Shown here piece by piece: positions 32,623 through 42,278 of a stretch of DNA of 64,000 nucleotides. A model generated the notes under the pieces. The model ran no database searches. It was not told the origin of the DNA and saw only the letters and a program-made list of their open reading frames with translations. This DNA comes from JBCCOW01 sp038749105. Lineage in GTDB: Bacteria; Planctomycetota; Phycisphaerae; Phycisphaerales; Phycisphaeraceae. The position numbers and the translations under genes are program-made. Each line of letters begins with the position of its first letter. The first letter of the stretch is position 1. Location of the stretch: NCBI GenBank assembly GCA_038749105.1, contig JBCDIM010000007.1:21370-85369 (forward strand), in the 5' to 3' direction.

Positions 32623-34083
32623 ATGGCCCTCCGCAATTCCGTCGAACTGCTCACCCTCAACCTCAAACTCCTCGGCAAGCAGACCCGCAAAAACGTCCTG
32701 CTTTCCACCGGCGACGCCCCCGACAAACAAGCCCTGCTCCCGTCGATCAAGCGCCTCCTCGCGCTCCCGATCGACCTCTACGCCACCCCTGGCACCCACA
32801 CCTTCCTCGCCGACCACGACATCGCCTCCACAGAGGTCCACAAGATCACCGACGGCCGGGCCCCCAACATCCTCACCCTGCTCAAGTCCAACTCCTTCGA
32901 CCTCATCGTCAACATCCTCACCGGCCAGGTCGACTACGACGAGCAGTCCGACGCCAAGCTCATCCGCTCGCTCGCCATCGAGAACGGCATCCCCCTGGTG
33001 ACCGATGTCGAGGTTGCTCAGAAGACCATCGAGCAGGTCGTCATCGACACCGAGAAGGGCACCTACCGCTACAAGCTCGCCGACGACGAAGAGCCCTGGA
33101 ACCTGCACCTCCGCTTCCTCGATCGGGCGGCGCAGCTCGGCGGGCTCACCAACCACCACGCGCACTTCGACAAGGCCTACCTCATCTCTTACGACAACCT
33201 GAAGCTCTCTCAGGTCGACATGCAGAAGAAGTGGGACCTCTACAAGTACCTCAAAGAGAACTACACCCTCGCCGACCTGACCGAACGCATCTCCCGTGGG
33301 CTCGACAAGATGATCGACCAGGGCGTGACCTACTGCCGGACCATGGTGGACGCCGACGCGACCGTTAAGCTCTTGCCGATCAAGGCGGCCCTCCGCGTCA
33401 AGGAGATGTACGCCGACAAGATCCGCTTCGAGATCGGGATCCAGCCGCTGCAGGGCGTGCTCGAGGAAGACTCCTGGAAGGTGGTCCAGGAAGCGTGCGA
33501 GATGGCGGACTACGTCGGCGGCCTGCCCTCCAAGGACCGGCCCACCCCCGAGAAGCACATCGACCGCATCTTCGCCCTCGCCAACAAGCTCGACAAGCCC
33601 GTCGATGTCCACGTCGATCAGGAGAACAACCCCCGCGAAGACGAGACCGAGCTCCTGGCCCGCAAGACCATCGAGCACGGGCTCCAGGGCAAGGTCCAGG
33701 GCGTCCACTCCGTCTCGCTGGCCGCGAAGTCCGAAGCCGAGCAGGACCGCATCATCCAGCTGTGTCTTGACGCCGACATGGGCATCATCATCTGCCCCTC
33801 GGCCGCGATCAGCATGAAGCAGCTCGACATGGCCGCCCCGCTGCACAACTCCATCGCCCCGTTCCCCAAGCTCCACGCCGCCGGCGTCCGCACCTACCTG
33901 GGCGTCGACAACATCCACGACCTGTTCATGCCCATGGTCGACGGCGACCTCTGGACCGAGGCCCGCATGCTGATGGAGGCCTGCCGGTTCTACGACGTCG
34001 ACGCCGTCACCGACTGGGCCTGCCGCCCCCCCGTGACGCAGCCCACCGCCCCACCCGCCTCCCCCGAGCCCGTCGCAGTCTGA
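32623..34083 (+). CDS. MGS-domain / cytosine-deaminase-like amidohydrolase fusion
   Basis: A 486-residue cytoplasmic protein with two domains. Residues about 22-140 match the methylglyoxal-synthase-like fold used as the allosteric nucleotide-binding domain of carbamoyl-phosphate synthase and in PurH: VLLSTGD, DLYATPGTHTFL, EVHKITDGRAPNILTLL, FDLIVNILTG. Residues about 160-460 are an amidohydrolase of the cytosine-deaminase group: HxH metal pair H179/H181 in NHHAHFDKAYL, H330 in DVHVDQ, H362 in VHSV, and D429 in GVDNIHDLFMP. The Glu that follows two residues after the third His in E. coli CodA (HCDE) is Q333 here. I infer a nucleotide-responsive deaminase or hydrolase of a pyrimidine- or purine-like ring. 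The substrate is unknown. GGAG lies just before the ATG. Confidence 0.85.
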   Translation: MALRNSVELLTLNLKLLGKQTRKNVLLSTGDAPDKQALLPSIKRLLALPIDLYATPGTHTFLADHDIASTEVHKITDGRAPNILTLLKSNSFDLIVNILTGQVDYDEQSDAKLIRSLAIENGIPLVTDVEVAQKTIEQVVIDTEKGTYRYKLADDEEPWNLHLRFLDRAAQLGGLTNHHAHFDKAYLISYDNLKLSQVDMQKKWDLYKYLKENYTLADLTERISRGLDKMIDQGVTYCRTMVDADATVKLLPIKAALRVKEMYADKIRFEIGIQPLQGVLEEDSWKVVQEACEMADYVGGLPSKDRPTPEKHIDRIFALANKLDKPVDVHVDQENNPREDETELLARKTIEHGLQGKVQGVHSVSLAAKSEAEQDRIIQLCLDADMGIIICPSAAISMKQLDMAAPLHNSIAPFPKLHAAGVRTYLGVDNIHDLFMPMVDGDLWTEARMLMEACRFYDVDAVTDWACRPPVTQPTAPPASPEPVAV

Positions 34084-34186
34084 CGCCGGCCGCGATACAC
34101 TCCCCGATCGTCAAAACCCCGTTTAGCGGGGGCATTCATGCCCCACGCCGACCGACCCTACGCCCCCGACCCTACCCGCGTCTTCC

Positions 34187-36289
34187 ATGCTCAAGTTCTT
34201 CCGCAAATACAACAAGCTCATCCTGGTGATCGGCGCCTCACTCCTGATGGTCGCCTTCCTCATCCAGCCGGTCCTCTCGATCTTCCTGCCCGACCCCCGC
34301 AACCAGCCCGTCGCCGAGGCCCACGGCCAGACGCTCACCGTCTCGGACCTCCGCTCCGCCAGCCTCGAGCTCGACGTGTTGCGTGACCTGGGTGTCCGCT
34401 CGCCGTTCTTCCCCGAAGCCGACCGTGCGCTCGCCGAACAGGGCGTCCGTCTGCCGCTGCTCGACGACGAAGAAGACTGGCTGCTGCTGCTGTCCAACGC
34501 CGAGGCGCTGGGCATTGTTGCTGGGCCCACGCAGGTCGGCGCGTTCTATCAGGCCCAGGGCATCTCCGCGGATACCCTCGCCCGCCTCGCCACCAACCGC
34601 CGTGTCACCCGCGCCTTCATCGACCAGGCCGTCGGCCACTACATCGTCTCACAGCAGTACCTCGACCTCGCCTCGGGGGTCCTCTACCGCAACGACCCCG
34701 GCCTCCCCGCCACGCCCGCGCTCCGCTACCTCACCGAACTCACCCGCTCTGGTAACGCCCTTGTCCTGCTCCGCCAGATGCTCCGAAGCGGCCAGGCCTC
34801 CCAGCAGATCGGCAACCTCATCTTCCTCCAGCAGGAGGCCGAGAACGGGATGCTCGACGCCACGGGTCAGCAGCGTCTTTCTGAGCCCTTGATCGCTTAC
34901 CGCACCCAGCAGGCACTGGCTACGCTCAGCGCCCAGATGCTGCTCATCCCCAGCAGCCCGAGCATCGACGCCGAGTTCGAGCCCACCGACGCCCGCCTCA
35001 CCGAACTCTTCGATCAGCACAAGGACGAAGCGCCAGGCTCCGCCGAGCCGTTCGGCCTCGGATATCAGCTCCCCGCCCGCGTTCAGTTCGAGGTCCTCAC
35101 CATCCGCCGCGACGACGTGGTCAGGGCCGTCCGCCAGACCATCACCCAGGACGACATCCAGCAGGCCTACGCCGAAGACCCCCAGCGCTTCGACGGCTTC
35201 CGCCTCGACGACGCCTTTGACAACGCCGCTGCCACGCAACCAGACGCTCTATCCGGCCGTCGGCCCACCCTCTCCCGCAACGCCCGCAACCGCATCGCCG
35301 ACGCCCTGGCCGAGCAGCGCGCCGACGCCCGCATGGCCGACATCCTCACCGCCGTGCAGTCCCGCCTCGCCCGAGATGTCCGGCAGGCGCCCATCAACCT
35401 CTCCGGCGTCCGCGACACCAGCAGCCTCACGCCGACCCCTTTCCAGGAGGTCGCCGACGCGATCGCCGAGAACCCCGACTTCGGCGTCGAGCTCCGGGTC
35501 GAGGACAACACCGACCGCTGGACCGCCATCAGCGATCTGGCCGGCATCGTGCCGATCGGCGAATCGTTCTCTCCCGACACCGGTCAGGAGTTCACCGACT
35601 ACGTCGCCGCCACCTACGAGCTGCAGCCCCAGCCCGAAGCCAGCGACGAGACCGCCCCGCCCCTGCCCCCCGACACCCTGCAGGTCAACCTGCCCAGCCT
35701 GCCCCTGTCCACCGAGGACGGTTCCCGTCACATCGTTCGGATCACCGCCGCCGAGCCCGCCCGTGCTCCCGAGTCTCTGGATGTGGTCCGGGATCAGGTC
35801 GTGGCCGACGCCCAGCGCCTCGATGCTTACGACAAGCTGCTGGCCCAGCGTGACCAGCTGCTCGCTCAGGCCGCCGAGAGCAACCTGACCGCCGTCTCCG
35901 AGCAGCACACCGACGCGTCGATCACCACCCTCTTGAACGTGACGCCGACCGACCCGGCCTCGGAACAACCCCGGCCGCCGGACCTACAGAACCTCGGGCG
36001 GCACAGCCCGTCCGTCGAAGCCTTGTTCTCTACCGCGCGGGCTCTGGGCATCGAGGGAGCCAGGAGTGCCCCGGCCGCCGAACGCCTTATCGCTGTACCT
36101 ATCGATGATCAGCAGGCGTTGGCGGTGTTCTTGATCGAGTCGTTCTCACCGCTCACGCCCTCGGCCTTCGCCGACGCCGTGAACGATCCCCAGAACATCC
36201 GCCGCACGCACCTCAACATCAAGGCCCAAGCCGCGACTACCGACCCGCTGGCGGGCCTCCGCGAGCGGGTGGGCTACGTCGAGCGCTGA
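34187..36289 (+). CDS. PpiD/SurA-like membrane-anchored periplasmic chaperone
   Basis: A 700-residue protein anchored by one N-terminal helix (residues about 9-29: KLILVIGASLLMVAFLI) with the rest outside the inner membrane. The opening MLKFFRKYNK, the helical SurA_N-like region (about 45-260) and the long C-terminal region with a second helical lobe follow the PpiD plan: single span, chaperone arms, parvulin-type middle. I do not see a convincing catalytic parvulin motif, so isomerase activity is doubtful. It may aid folding of exported or outer-membrane proteins. Gene start is at the ATG 103 bp after the fusion gene. Confidence 0.75.
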   Translation: MLKFFRKYNKLILVIGASLLMVAFLIQPVLSIFLPDPRNQPVAEAHGQTLTVSDLRSASLELDVLRDLGVRSPFFPEADRALAEQGVRLPLLDDEEDWLLLLSNAEALGIVAGPTQVGAFYQAQGISADTLARLATNRRVTRAFIDQAVGHYIVSQQYLDLASGVLYRNDPGLPATPALRYLTELTRSGNALVLLRQMLRSGQASQQIGNLIFLQQEAENGMLDATGQQRLSEPLIAYRTQQALATLSAQMLLIPSSPSIDAEFEPTDARLTELFDQHKDEAPGSAEPFGLGYQLPARVQFEVLTIRRDDVVRAVRQTITQDDIQQAYAEDPQRFDGFRLDDAFDNAAATQPDALSGRRPTLSRNARNRIADALAEQRADARMADILTAVQSRLARDVRQAPINLSGVRDTSSLTPTPFQEVADAIAENPDFGVELRVEDNTDRWTAISDLAGIVPIGESFSPDTGQEFTDYVAATYELQPQPEASDETAPPLPPDTLQVNLPSLPLSTEDGSRHIVRITAAEPARAPESLDVVRDQVVADAQRLDAYDKLLAQRDQLLAQAAESNLTAVSEQHTDASITTLLNVTPTDPASEQPRPPDLQNLGRHSPSVEALFSTARALGIEGARSAPAAERLIAVPIDDQQALAVFLIESFSPLTPSAFADAVNDPQNIRRTHLNIKAQAATTDPLAGLRERVGYVER

Positions 36290-36352
36290 CCGTGATGGAG
36301 CGCTGGCTCGGGTGGGCCCCGGCCGATTGACGCAGCCGTCTCGGCGCTTCCG

Positions 36353-37126
36353 CTAGCCGAGCGGGTAGCCGTACCGTGCCAGGTGATCGCTGAGCTGTTC
36401 GTTGAAGGCGGCGATCTGTTCGGCCGTCAGCCGATCTCGCCACTGCCCGGACACGCCCTTGCGCATGAAGGTTGCCCGTGACCGATCCCCCGATTGCTCG
36501 AACCGCTTCTTGGCTTGTTTGAAGCTCTGATTCTCGACCGCTTGGCGGACCTGGTCCGCGGAGCGTTCCAGCCCGAGGTGTTTCAGGATGCTCTGGGACT
36601 CCTTCACCGTGTCGGCCAGCAGGTCTTCATATCTGACCACATGAGCGCGTCCGTCGTTGACATAAGCCTCGAGATGGCTGAGCCAGGAAGCCTTGCACCA
36701 GCCGTTGACCCTTTCGTTGCCTTCTAGGACCGCCTTGACCATCTCGGTCCGCATCCGGTACTGGCCGATCAGGTTCCAGTGCAGCTTCACCACGGACCGG
36801 GCCACCGGCTTGCGTTGGAGTCGCCCCCAGCGCGGCGGCCCGAGCCTGAAGTAGTGCACCCCGCTCACGCAGATGTCCCGTGGGTCGCGCAGCACATAGA
36901 TCACCTTCTCCGGCTGTTTCTCGACCGCGTCCAGCTCGCTGAGCTGATGATGGCTCTTGTAGCAACCGAAGTTGCTGACCCGCTCAGCGTGCTCCGTGGC
37001 GATCTCGTCGAGATCCGAGTCCCAGAACCCCTTGACCGGGCAGCCAACCAGCTCGGCGACTAGCCGCGTCACCCAGGTGTTGCCACTCTTGGGGTAACCC
37101 ACAATGACGATGCTGCGTTCATGCAT
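36353..37126 (-). CDS. Sulfotransferase
   Basis: A 257-residue PAPS-dependent sulfotransferase of the classic (Sulfotransfer_1) family. The 5'-phosphosulfate loop GYPKSGNTWVTRL (about residues 10-22) and the 3'-phosphate motif VLRDPRDICVSGVHYF (about 78-93) are intact. The C-terminal half carries a GxxGQWRDRLT motif, 'KGVSGQWRDRLTAEQ', the family's final PAPS-binding loop (RKGxxGDW in eukaryotic members). The acceptor is unknown: carbohydrate, lipid or protein. No signal or membrane segment is visible, so it should act in the cytoplasm. It is convergent with the PpiD-like gene. Confidence 0.92.
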   Translation of the reverse strand: MHERSIVIVGYPKSGNTWVTRLVAELVGCPVKGFWDSDLDEIATEHAERVSNFGCYKSHHQLSELDAVEKQPEKVIYVLRDPRDICVSGVHYFRLGPPRWGRLQRKPVARSVVKLHWNLIGQYRMRTEMVKAVLEGNERVNGWCKASWLSHLEAYVNDGRAHVVRYEDLLADTVKESQSILKHLGLERSADQVRQAVENQSFKQAKKRFEQSGDRSRATFMRKGVSGQWRDRLTAEQIAAFNEQLSDHLARYGYPLG

Positions 37127-37160
37127 GGCCGATGCGTCTCAGACCCGAAAACGAGCCGGT

Positions 37161-37514
37161 TCAGCCTACTGCTGCACCGGCCGTGATCTCGCTCATCGGC
37201 GTCACAAGGGCCAACGCGCCCTTCCCACCGTCCTCGCCCTCGACGCTCGCCGCCAGCAGCATCCCCTGCGACACCTCGCCCCTGATCTTCCGCGGCTCCA
37301 GGTTAGCCACCACGACGATCTGCTTCCCGACCAGGTCCGCGGGGTCGTAGAACGCCTTGACCCCCGCGCAGATCTGACGCCGCTCCTCGCCCACGTCGAT
37401 CTGCAGCTTCAGCAGCCGGTCGGCGTTGGGATGGGCCTCGGCCTCGACAATCGTCGCAACCCGCAGGTCCAGCTTCAGGAAGTCATCAAACGTAATTGAT
37501 TCTTTAAACGCCAT
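37161..37514 (-). CDS. tRNA-binding domain protein (MetRS C-terminal / CsaA-like)
   Basis: A stand-alone OB-fold tRNA-binding domain of 117 residues. It has FDDFLKLDLRVATIVEAEAHPNADRLLKLQIDVG (start of the fold, with the conserved NADxLLxLxxDxG), CAGVKAFYDPADLVGKQIVVVANLEPRKIRG and the terminal SQGMLLAAS. The sequence is nearly identical in plan to the C-terminal extension of methionyl-tRNA synthetase; in this genome it is separate, as in organisms with a split MetRS beta chain, or it is a CsaA-like RNA chaperone. It lies 34 bp after the sulfotransferase gene's start, on the same strand upstream of it, so co-transcription is possible. Confidence 0.85.
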   Translation of the reverse strand: MAFKESITFDDFLKLDLRVATIVEAEAHPNADRLLKLQIDVGEERRQICAGVKAFYDPADLVGKQIVVVANLEPRKIRGEVSQGMLLAASVEGEDGGKGALALVTPMSEITAGAAVG

Positions 37515-37620
37515 GGGCCTGTCGCTCGTCCTATTTCGGTGCCGATATCAAGGCGTAACATAGTCCATCGCTGACCCCCGCGAGCCGGGGCCGCCTCGGC
37601 CTCTGACCAACCCCCACGAC

Positions 37621-40600
37621 ATGCCCGCCCCCGCGTCCAAACCGTCCACTCCGCCGACGCCTAAGCCGAAGCGTGGCCCTGTGCGCCGCTGGATGCGACG
37701 CCTCGCCCTCGCCGCTATCGCCGCCACCCTCCTCCTCGCCCTGGGCCTGGTCCTCGTCACCCGCCCGTTCGTGCTCACCCCCCTGCTCCGCCACCAGCTC
37801 GACGGCTACTTCGACACCACCCTCACCCTCGACCACGCCCAACTCGCCCTCGACGGCACCCTCACGCTCACCGGCATCGCGGTCGATACGCCCGGCGACG
37901 ACCCGACGTTTACCCGCCTGTACGAAGCCGACCGCATCGTCGTCAACCTCGACCTCCGTCGCGTCTTCGCCGGGCAGCACCCGATCGTCGCGGTCCGCCC
38001 GGTCAACCCCCGGGTCTACATCACAGAGGACCTGAACCGGGGGGTGTTCAATTACGAGATGTGTCGGCTGCCCGAGGCCGATGAGGACGCAGAGCCCAAG
38101 CCCCTGCCGCCGCTGCCCGCGATCTATCTCGACAAGGCTCAGGTCGTCCTGCGTGCCATCGATGACGCTGGCGTCAAACGCCTCGAGACCGTCTACCTCG
38201 AGGGTGAGCTCTCGGCAAACACCGCCGACCCCAACGCCTACGGCTTCGCACTCCGCGAGCTGCCCGACCCCGACGACCCGACCCCCGCGACCGCCGTGTT
38301 CGGCCAGTTCCACACGCAGCAGCTCACCGGGAACCTCAGCGTCCGCAATTTCCGGTTCGACCCCAGCCAACGCTTCCTCCTCCCCGCCGCCGCCCGCGAC
38401 TGGTTCGACCGTACCGCCCCCGCAGGACGCGTCCCCCTCGCCGACATCACCGTCGCCCCCGACCAAGACGGACAGATCGCCGTCCAGTCCGCCGCCTTCC
38501 AGACCGCCAACCTGACCGCCACCCTCCTCGCCCCAGGCGCGCCCGGACCCTTCCTCATCGGCGGCGTCAACGGCAGCACCCGCTTCGTCAACAACCAGAT
38601 CCAGGTCACCAACCTCCAGGCCAACATGCTCGGCCTCAAGCTCACCGCGAACGGCACCATCCCCCTCGACGTCGATGGCCCCGGCGACCTCGTGGTCGAT
38701 GCCGAGCCATTCCAGCTCAGCTGGCTCCTCCGCACCCGGCTCCGTATCCTCCACCCCCTCGTCCACGAGCTCTTCGACGACCTCCGACCCACCGGGCGAT
38801 TCGCCGGCCAAGCCCGCATCTCCCGAACCGCTCAGGGCCAGCCCCTCCGGATCGGCGCCCGCCTCGACCTCCTCGACGCCGCCATCCGACACCACGAGTT
38901 CCCCTACCCCGTCCTCAACGCCAGGGGCACCGTCCGCGTCGAAGACAACATGGTCTACCTCGACAACCTGACCGGGAGTAGTCCCGCGGGAAGCCCCATC
39001 ATCCTCAACGGCTTCACCGACATCCGGCCCGGGGGCCCCGTCCAGATCAACATCGCCGCCCGCAACGTCGACAAGGACGCCCACCTCGATCGGGCGCTCA
39101 ATCCCCGCGTCCGCAAGCTGGTGGACAGCTTTTTTTCGATCGCCGAATACGACCGCTTGCTCGCCGAAGGCGTCCTGCGTCATCCGCCGATCGATACCAC
39201 TGCCGGCTACTACCTGCCCGCACCACCGGCAAGCGACGACAAGTCCCGCGAGCGGGGCGGTGTCGGCCCCGAGCCCCGCCCGCTGCCGCCGAACCCCAAC
39301 GCCCCGATCTTCACTCTCGGCGGCCGAGCCGACACCGACATCGAGGTCTTCCGCAACTCGGACACCCAGAAGATCTCGACCCGCATTACGATCGCCTCGA
39401 CTCCCGGCGGGCCGGGCATCGGGCTCCTCGACGAACGCTGGCCCTACCCCATCACCGCACGCTCGGGCACCCTCGTTATCGCTCCCGGCGAGGTGCTGCT
39501 CCAGGATGTCGACGTCGTCTCACCGACCGGTGGCACCGGCCAGATCGTCGGCCGTATCGACCTCTACCCCGCCCCCGACCACGACCAGATCGACGTCCGC
39601 CTGGCCCCGCTGGACCTGCCCCTCGACTCGATCTTTTACGCCGCCATTCCCGCGGGGCAGCGCGGCTGGGTCAGCGACCTCAACATCCGCGGACGCATCC
39701 AGGGCGACGCAGAGATTTTCACCCGCGACGCCGGCGACACCGACTTCCGTGTCTTCGCCCGACTCGACCAGGCCACCGCCGCCCCTCACGAGGGCCGATT
39801 CCCGCTCGAGGATGTGCACAGCCGGTTCGTCCTCACCGGGCAGCGCTTCGAGCTGCGCACCTTCACCGGCAGCCGCGACGACGCCCGCATCGCCATCGCC
39901 GGGCAGGCCGACTGGCTCAACGATCGCACGACCTGGGACTTCACCCTCGACGGCGAGTCGGTCCCCGTCACCCGCGATCTGATCGACCTGATCCCGCCGG
40001 ACCTCGACGCCCGCCAAGACATCCACGACCTGCTGGATACCTACCACCCCGAAGGCCAATTCGACACCACGATCCGCTGGGCCCAGCCCGATCCGCAGCC
40101 CACCGAAGATGTCGACGCACTCTTCGACGCTTCGCCACCCCCGACCGTCGAGCTCCGGCCCAGCACCCTCACCTTCGACTACGGCGGCGACCGACTCACC
40201 CTGACCGACATCACCGGCAAGGCCGTCGTCGAACCCCACGCCGTCGAGCTCCTCGACCTCCAGGGCAACCACCCCCACGGCACCATCAAGCTCCATGGCA
40301 CCTACGCCCTCGAGCCCACCCACAACACCCGCGTGACCATCACCGGGCACGCCGACCGGATCGATGCGTTCGAGCGGGCCGTGCTCCCCCCTGCCGTCAC
40401 GGACCTGATCGACGACGCGCTGCTCCAGGGTGCTTACCGCATCCGCTCTGCCCGCATCACAGCGACGCCCTCCCCCGCCACAGACATGCTTGACGAAGAC
40501 GGCAAGCCCGTGCGCGACATTGAAGTCGTCACGAACCTCGCCCTCAACGGGGCCTCCCTCGACCTCGGCAGCGAGATCTCCCACCTCCAAGCTGAGCTCG

Positions 40601-41454
40601 AGCTCACCGTCAACCAGGCCGCGGATGCCCGGTTCCCCACGATCACGGGCTCCGCCCTCGTCCCCTCCCTCCGCGCCAGCGACCGTCTCGTCGAACGCCT
40701 CACGGCCCGTTTCATGACGCGCGACGATCCCGAACATCCGCGGCTGCTCATCCCGGACATCCGCGGTGTGTTGGCTAACGGCTCGGTCGTTGGCAGCGCT
40801 GCCCTAGACCTCGACAGTGAGGACGAGCAGGCCGGCTACTCGCTCAAGCTCGCGATCAATGACGCTGCCGCCGAGCCCGTCTTTACCCCGAACCCTCCTG
40901 ACCCGCCCGCCAACCCGGCCCCGCCCCCGCTTCAGCCGTATGCCCTGGTGATCCCCACACCCGTCGAGCGAGATCTCGCCAACGGCCTGGTCTCCGCGAG
41001 CCTGATCCTTGTGGGCAAGTTCGATAACCCGCTGGCAAAGACCGGGCGCGGCCAGTTGAATGTCCGCGACGCCACCATCTACGACTCACCCGTGGCTCTT
41101 GCGGTCCTTCAGGCGATCAACCTCCGCTTGCCGTTCTTCGCGCAGCCGTTCGATCGGGCGGATGCCAAGTTCCTGATCGAGGGCGAGACGGTCTGGATCA
41201 GCCGAGCCGCCCTCGAGTCGCCGTCTCTCGCCATTGTTGGGCTTGGGAAGATGTCTCTGCCCGAGCTTGATCTCGATCTGGAGATGGCCGTAGCCACGCC
41301 CGAGGACGCCCGGAATATCACCCCCCAGCTGATCACCGCGATCCGCAATCAGCTCTTCGGCATCAGGGTCCGCGGCACGCTGGACGACCCCAAGGCCACC
41401 GTCGCTCCACTCCCCAACTTTTCCAAGCCGCTCCCTAAACTCCCGCCGCCCTGA
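37621..41454 (+). CDS. AsmA/TamB-like inner-membrane-anchored giant protein
   Basis: A 1277-residue protein with one N-terminal membrane anchor (about residues 25-45: ALAAIAATLLLALGLVLVTRPFVL) and a very long periplasmic beta-rich region. The start 'RHQLDGYFDTTLTLDHAQLALDGTLTLTGIAV' is the chorein-like/AsmA N-terminal repeat, and the C-terminus (about 1115-1270: VSASLILVGKFDNPLAKTGRGQLNVRDATIYD ... LEMAVATPEDARNITPQLI) is the AsmA_2/TamB end. Such proteins bridge the envelope and are tied to outer-membrane lipid transport and biogenesis. The long antisense reading frame here (37531-39183, -) is a codon-bias shadow. Confidence 0.8.
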   Translation: MPAPASKPSTPPTPKPKRGPVRRWMRRLALAAIAATLLLALGLVLVTRPFVLTPLLRHQLDGYFDTTLTLDHAQLALDGTLTLTGIAVDTPGDDPTFTRLYEADRIVVNLDLRRVFAGQHPIVAVRPVNPRVYITEDLNRGVFNYEMCRLPEADEDAEPKPLPPLPAIYLDKAQVVLRAIDDAGVKRLETVYLEGELSANTADPNAYGFALRELPDPDDPTPATAVFGQFHTQQLTGNLSVRNFRFDPSQRFLLPAAARDWFDRTAPAGRVPLADITVAPDQDGQIAVQSAAFQTANLTATLLAPGAPGPFLIGGVNGSTRFVNNQIQVTNLQANMLGLKLTANGTIPLDVDGPGDLVVDAEPFQLSWLLRTRLRILHPLVHELFDDLRPTGRFAGQARISRTAQGQPLRIGARLDLLDAAIRHHEFPYPVLNARGTVRVEDNMVYLDNLTGSSPAGSPIILNGFTDIRPGGPVQINIAARNVDKDAHLDRALNPRVRKLVDSFFSIAEYDRLLAEGVLRHPPIDTTAGYYLPAPPASDDKSRERGGVGPEPRPLPPNPNAPIFTLGGRADTDIEVFRNSDTQKISTRITIASTPGGPGIGLLDERWPYPITARSGTLVIAPGEVLLQDVDVVSPTGGTGQIVGRIDLYPAPDHDQIDVRLAPLDLPLDSIFYAAIPAGQRGWVSDLNIRGRIQGDAEIFTRDAGDTDFRVFARLDQATAAPHEGRFPLEDVHSRFVLTGQRFELRTFTGSRDDARIAIAGQADWLNDRTTWDFTLDGESVPVTRDLIDLIPPDLDARQDIHDLLDTYHPEGQFDTTIRWAQPDPQPTEDVDALFDASPPPTVELRPSTLTFDYGGDRLTLTDITGKAVVEPHAVELLDLQGNHPHGTIKLHGTYALEPTHNTRVTITGHADRIDAFERAVLPPAVTDLIDDALLQGAYRIRSARITATPSPATDMLDEDGKPVRDIEVVTNLALNGASLDLGSEISHLQAELELTVNQAADARFPTITGSALVPSLRASDRLVERLTARFMTRDDPEHPRLLIPDIRGVLANGSVVGSAALDLDSEDEQAGYSLKLAINDAAAEPVFTPNPPDPPANPAPPPLQPYALVIPTPVERDLANGLVSASLILVGKFDNPLAKTGRGQLNVRDATIYDSPVALAVLQAINLRLPFFAQPFDRADAKFLIEGETVWISRAALESPSLAIVGLGKMSLPELDLDLEMAVATPEDARNITPQLITAIRNQLFGIRVRGTLDDPKATVAPLPNFSKPLPKLPPP

Positions 41455-41465
41455 GCCGCAACGCC

Positions 41466-42278
41466 TCACCCGCGCCCGGCGAGCCGCATCCAGTCCACTC
41501 CGGCCAGGGCGTCCACCACCGCCGCGTCCAGCCGCCCCTCCGCCACCACCGCGTCCCGCTCCTTCACCTTCGGCACCCGGGCCAACACCGGCAGCCCCGT
41601 CATCCGCTCGATCCACGCCGCGTTGCTCACCAGGCTCGGGTCCGCCGCCTCCTCGACCCCGCTGGTGTCCACCCCGTTGATCACCACCCCTAGCACCGCC
41701 ACCCCCGCGTCCCGCATCACCCGCACCGTCATCGCCGTGTGGTTCAGCGTTCCCAGCCCCGCCCGCGCCACCACCACCGCCGGGTAGCCCAACGCCCCCA
41801 TCAGCTCCAGCACCGTCACCCCCGGCCGATCCGGGTCGATCGGCACCATCACCCCACCCACGCCCTCGACCAGCAAGACATCGTGGTGCACCGACAGCCC
41901 ATCCAGCGACCGCCCGATCGCCGAGAAGTCGATCGACTCCCCCAACTCCAACGCCGCCGCCGCCGGCGCCAACGGGGCCTTGAACCGGATCGGGTTGATC
42001 ACGTCCAGCGCCTCCCGGCAGTCCGCGAAGTGCGCCAACGCCTCCGCGTCCTCGTGCACCAGCCCCTCCCGGTCCTTCCGGCAGCCGCTCCCGAACGGCT
42101 TGCACACCCCGACCCGATACCCCCACCGCCGCAGCGCCGCCGCGATCCCGCAGCTCACCACCGTCTTGCCCACCCCCGTATCCGTCCCTGTAACAAACAA
42201 CCCCGGCCGACGCTGCCCCGCCACCCGCACCGCACCCGCCAGCTCCTCAACCACCGCCAACGCCCGCTCACGGCTCAT
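41466..42278 (-). CDS. bioD: Dethiobiotin synthetase
   Basis: Converts 7,8-diaminopelargonic acid, CO2 and ATP to dethiobiotin. The P-loop GTDTGVGKTVVSCGIAAAL (about residues 31-50), the CO2/DAPA region VCKPFGSGCRKD, INPIRFKAPLAPAAAA and the nucleotide-sensing 'LLVEGVGGVMVPI' are all intact. I use the ATG at 42278 with GAGGGGG 8 nt upstream, which overlaps the tatC stop region by 11 bp (translational coupling); an earlier in-frame codon (42326) would add 16 residues. The rest of the biotin pathway is not in the window. Confidence 0.93.
   Translation of the reverse strand: MSRERALAVVEELAGAVRVAGQRRPGLFVTGTDTGVGKTVVSCGIAAALRRWGYRVGVCKPFGSGCRKDREGLVHEDAEALAHFADCREALDVINPIRFKAPLAPAAAALELGESIDFSAIGRSLDGLSVHHDVLLVEGVGGVMVPIDPDRPGVTVLELMGALGYPAVVVARAGLGTLNHTAMTVRVMRDAGVAVLGVVINGVDTSGVEEAADPSLVSNAAWIERMTGLPVLARVPKVKERDAVVAEGRLDAAVVDALAGVDWMRLAGRG

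Noticed and set aside
32122..33918. 598-residue minus-strand frame over the MGS-amidohydrolase gene
   Set aside because: No motif. The plus strand holds two recognisable domains and a ribosome binding site.
37531..39183. 550-residue antisense reading frame opposite the AsmA-like gene
   Set aside because: Composition is Val/Gly/Asp/Glu-rich without domains. It mirrors the codon bias of the plus-strand gene, which has a membrane anchor and family ends.
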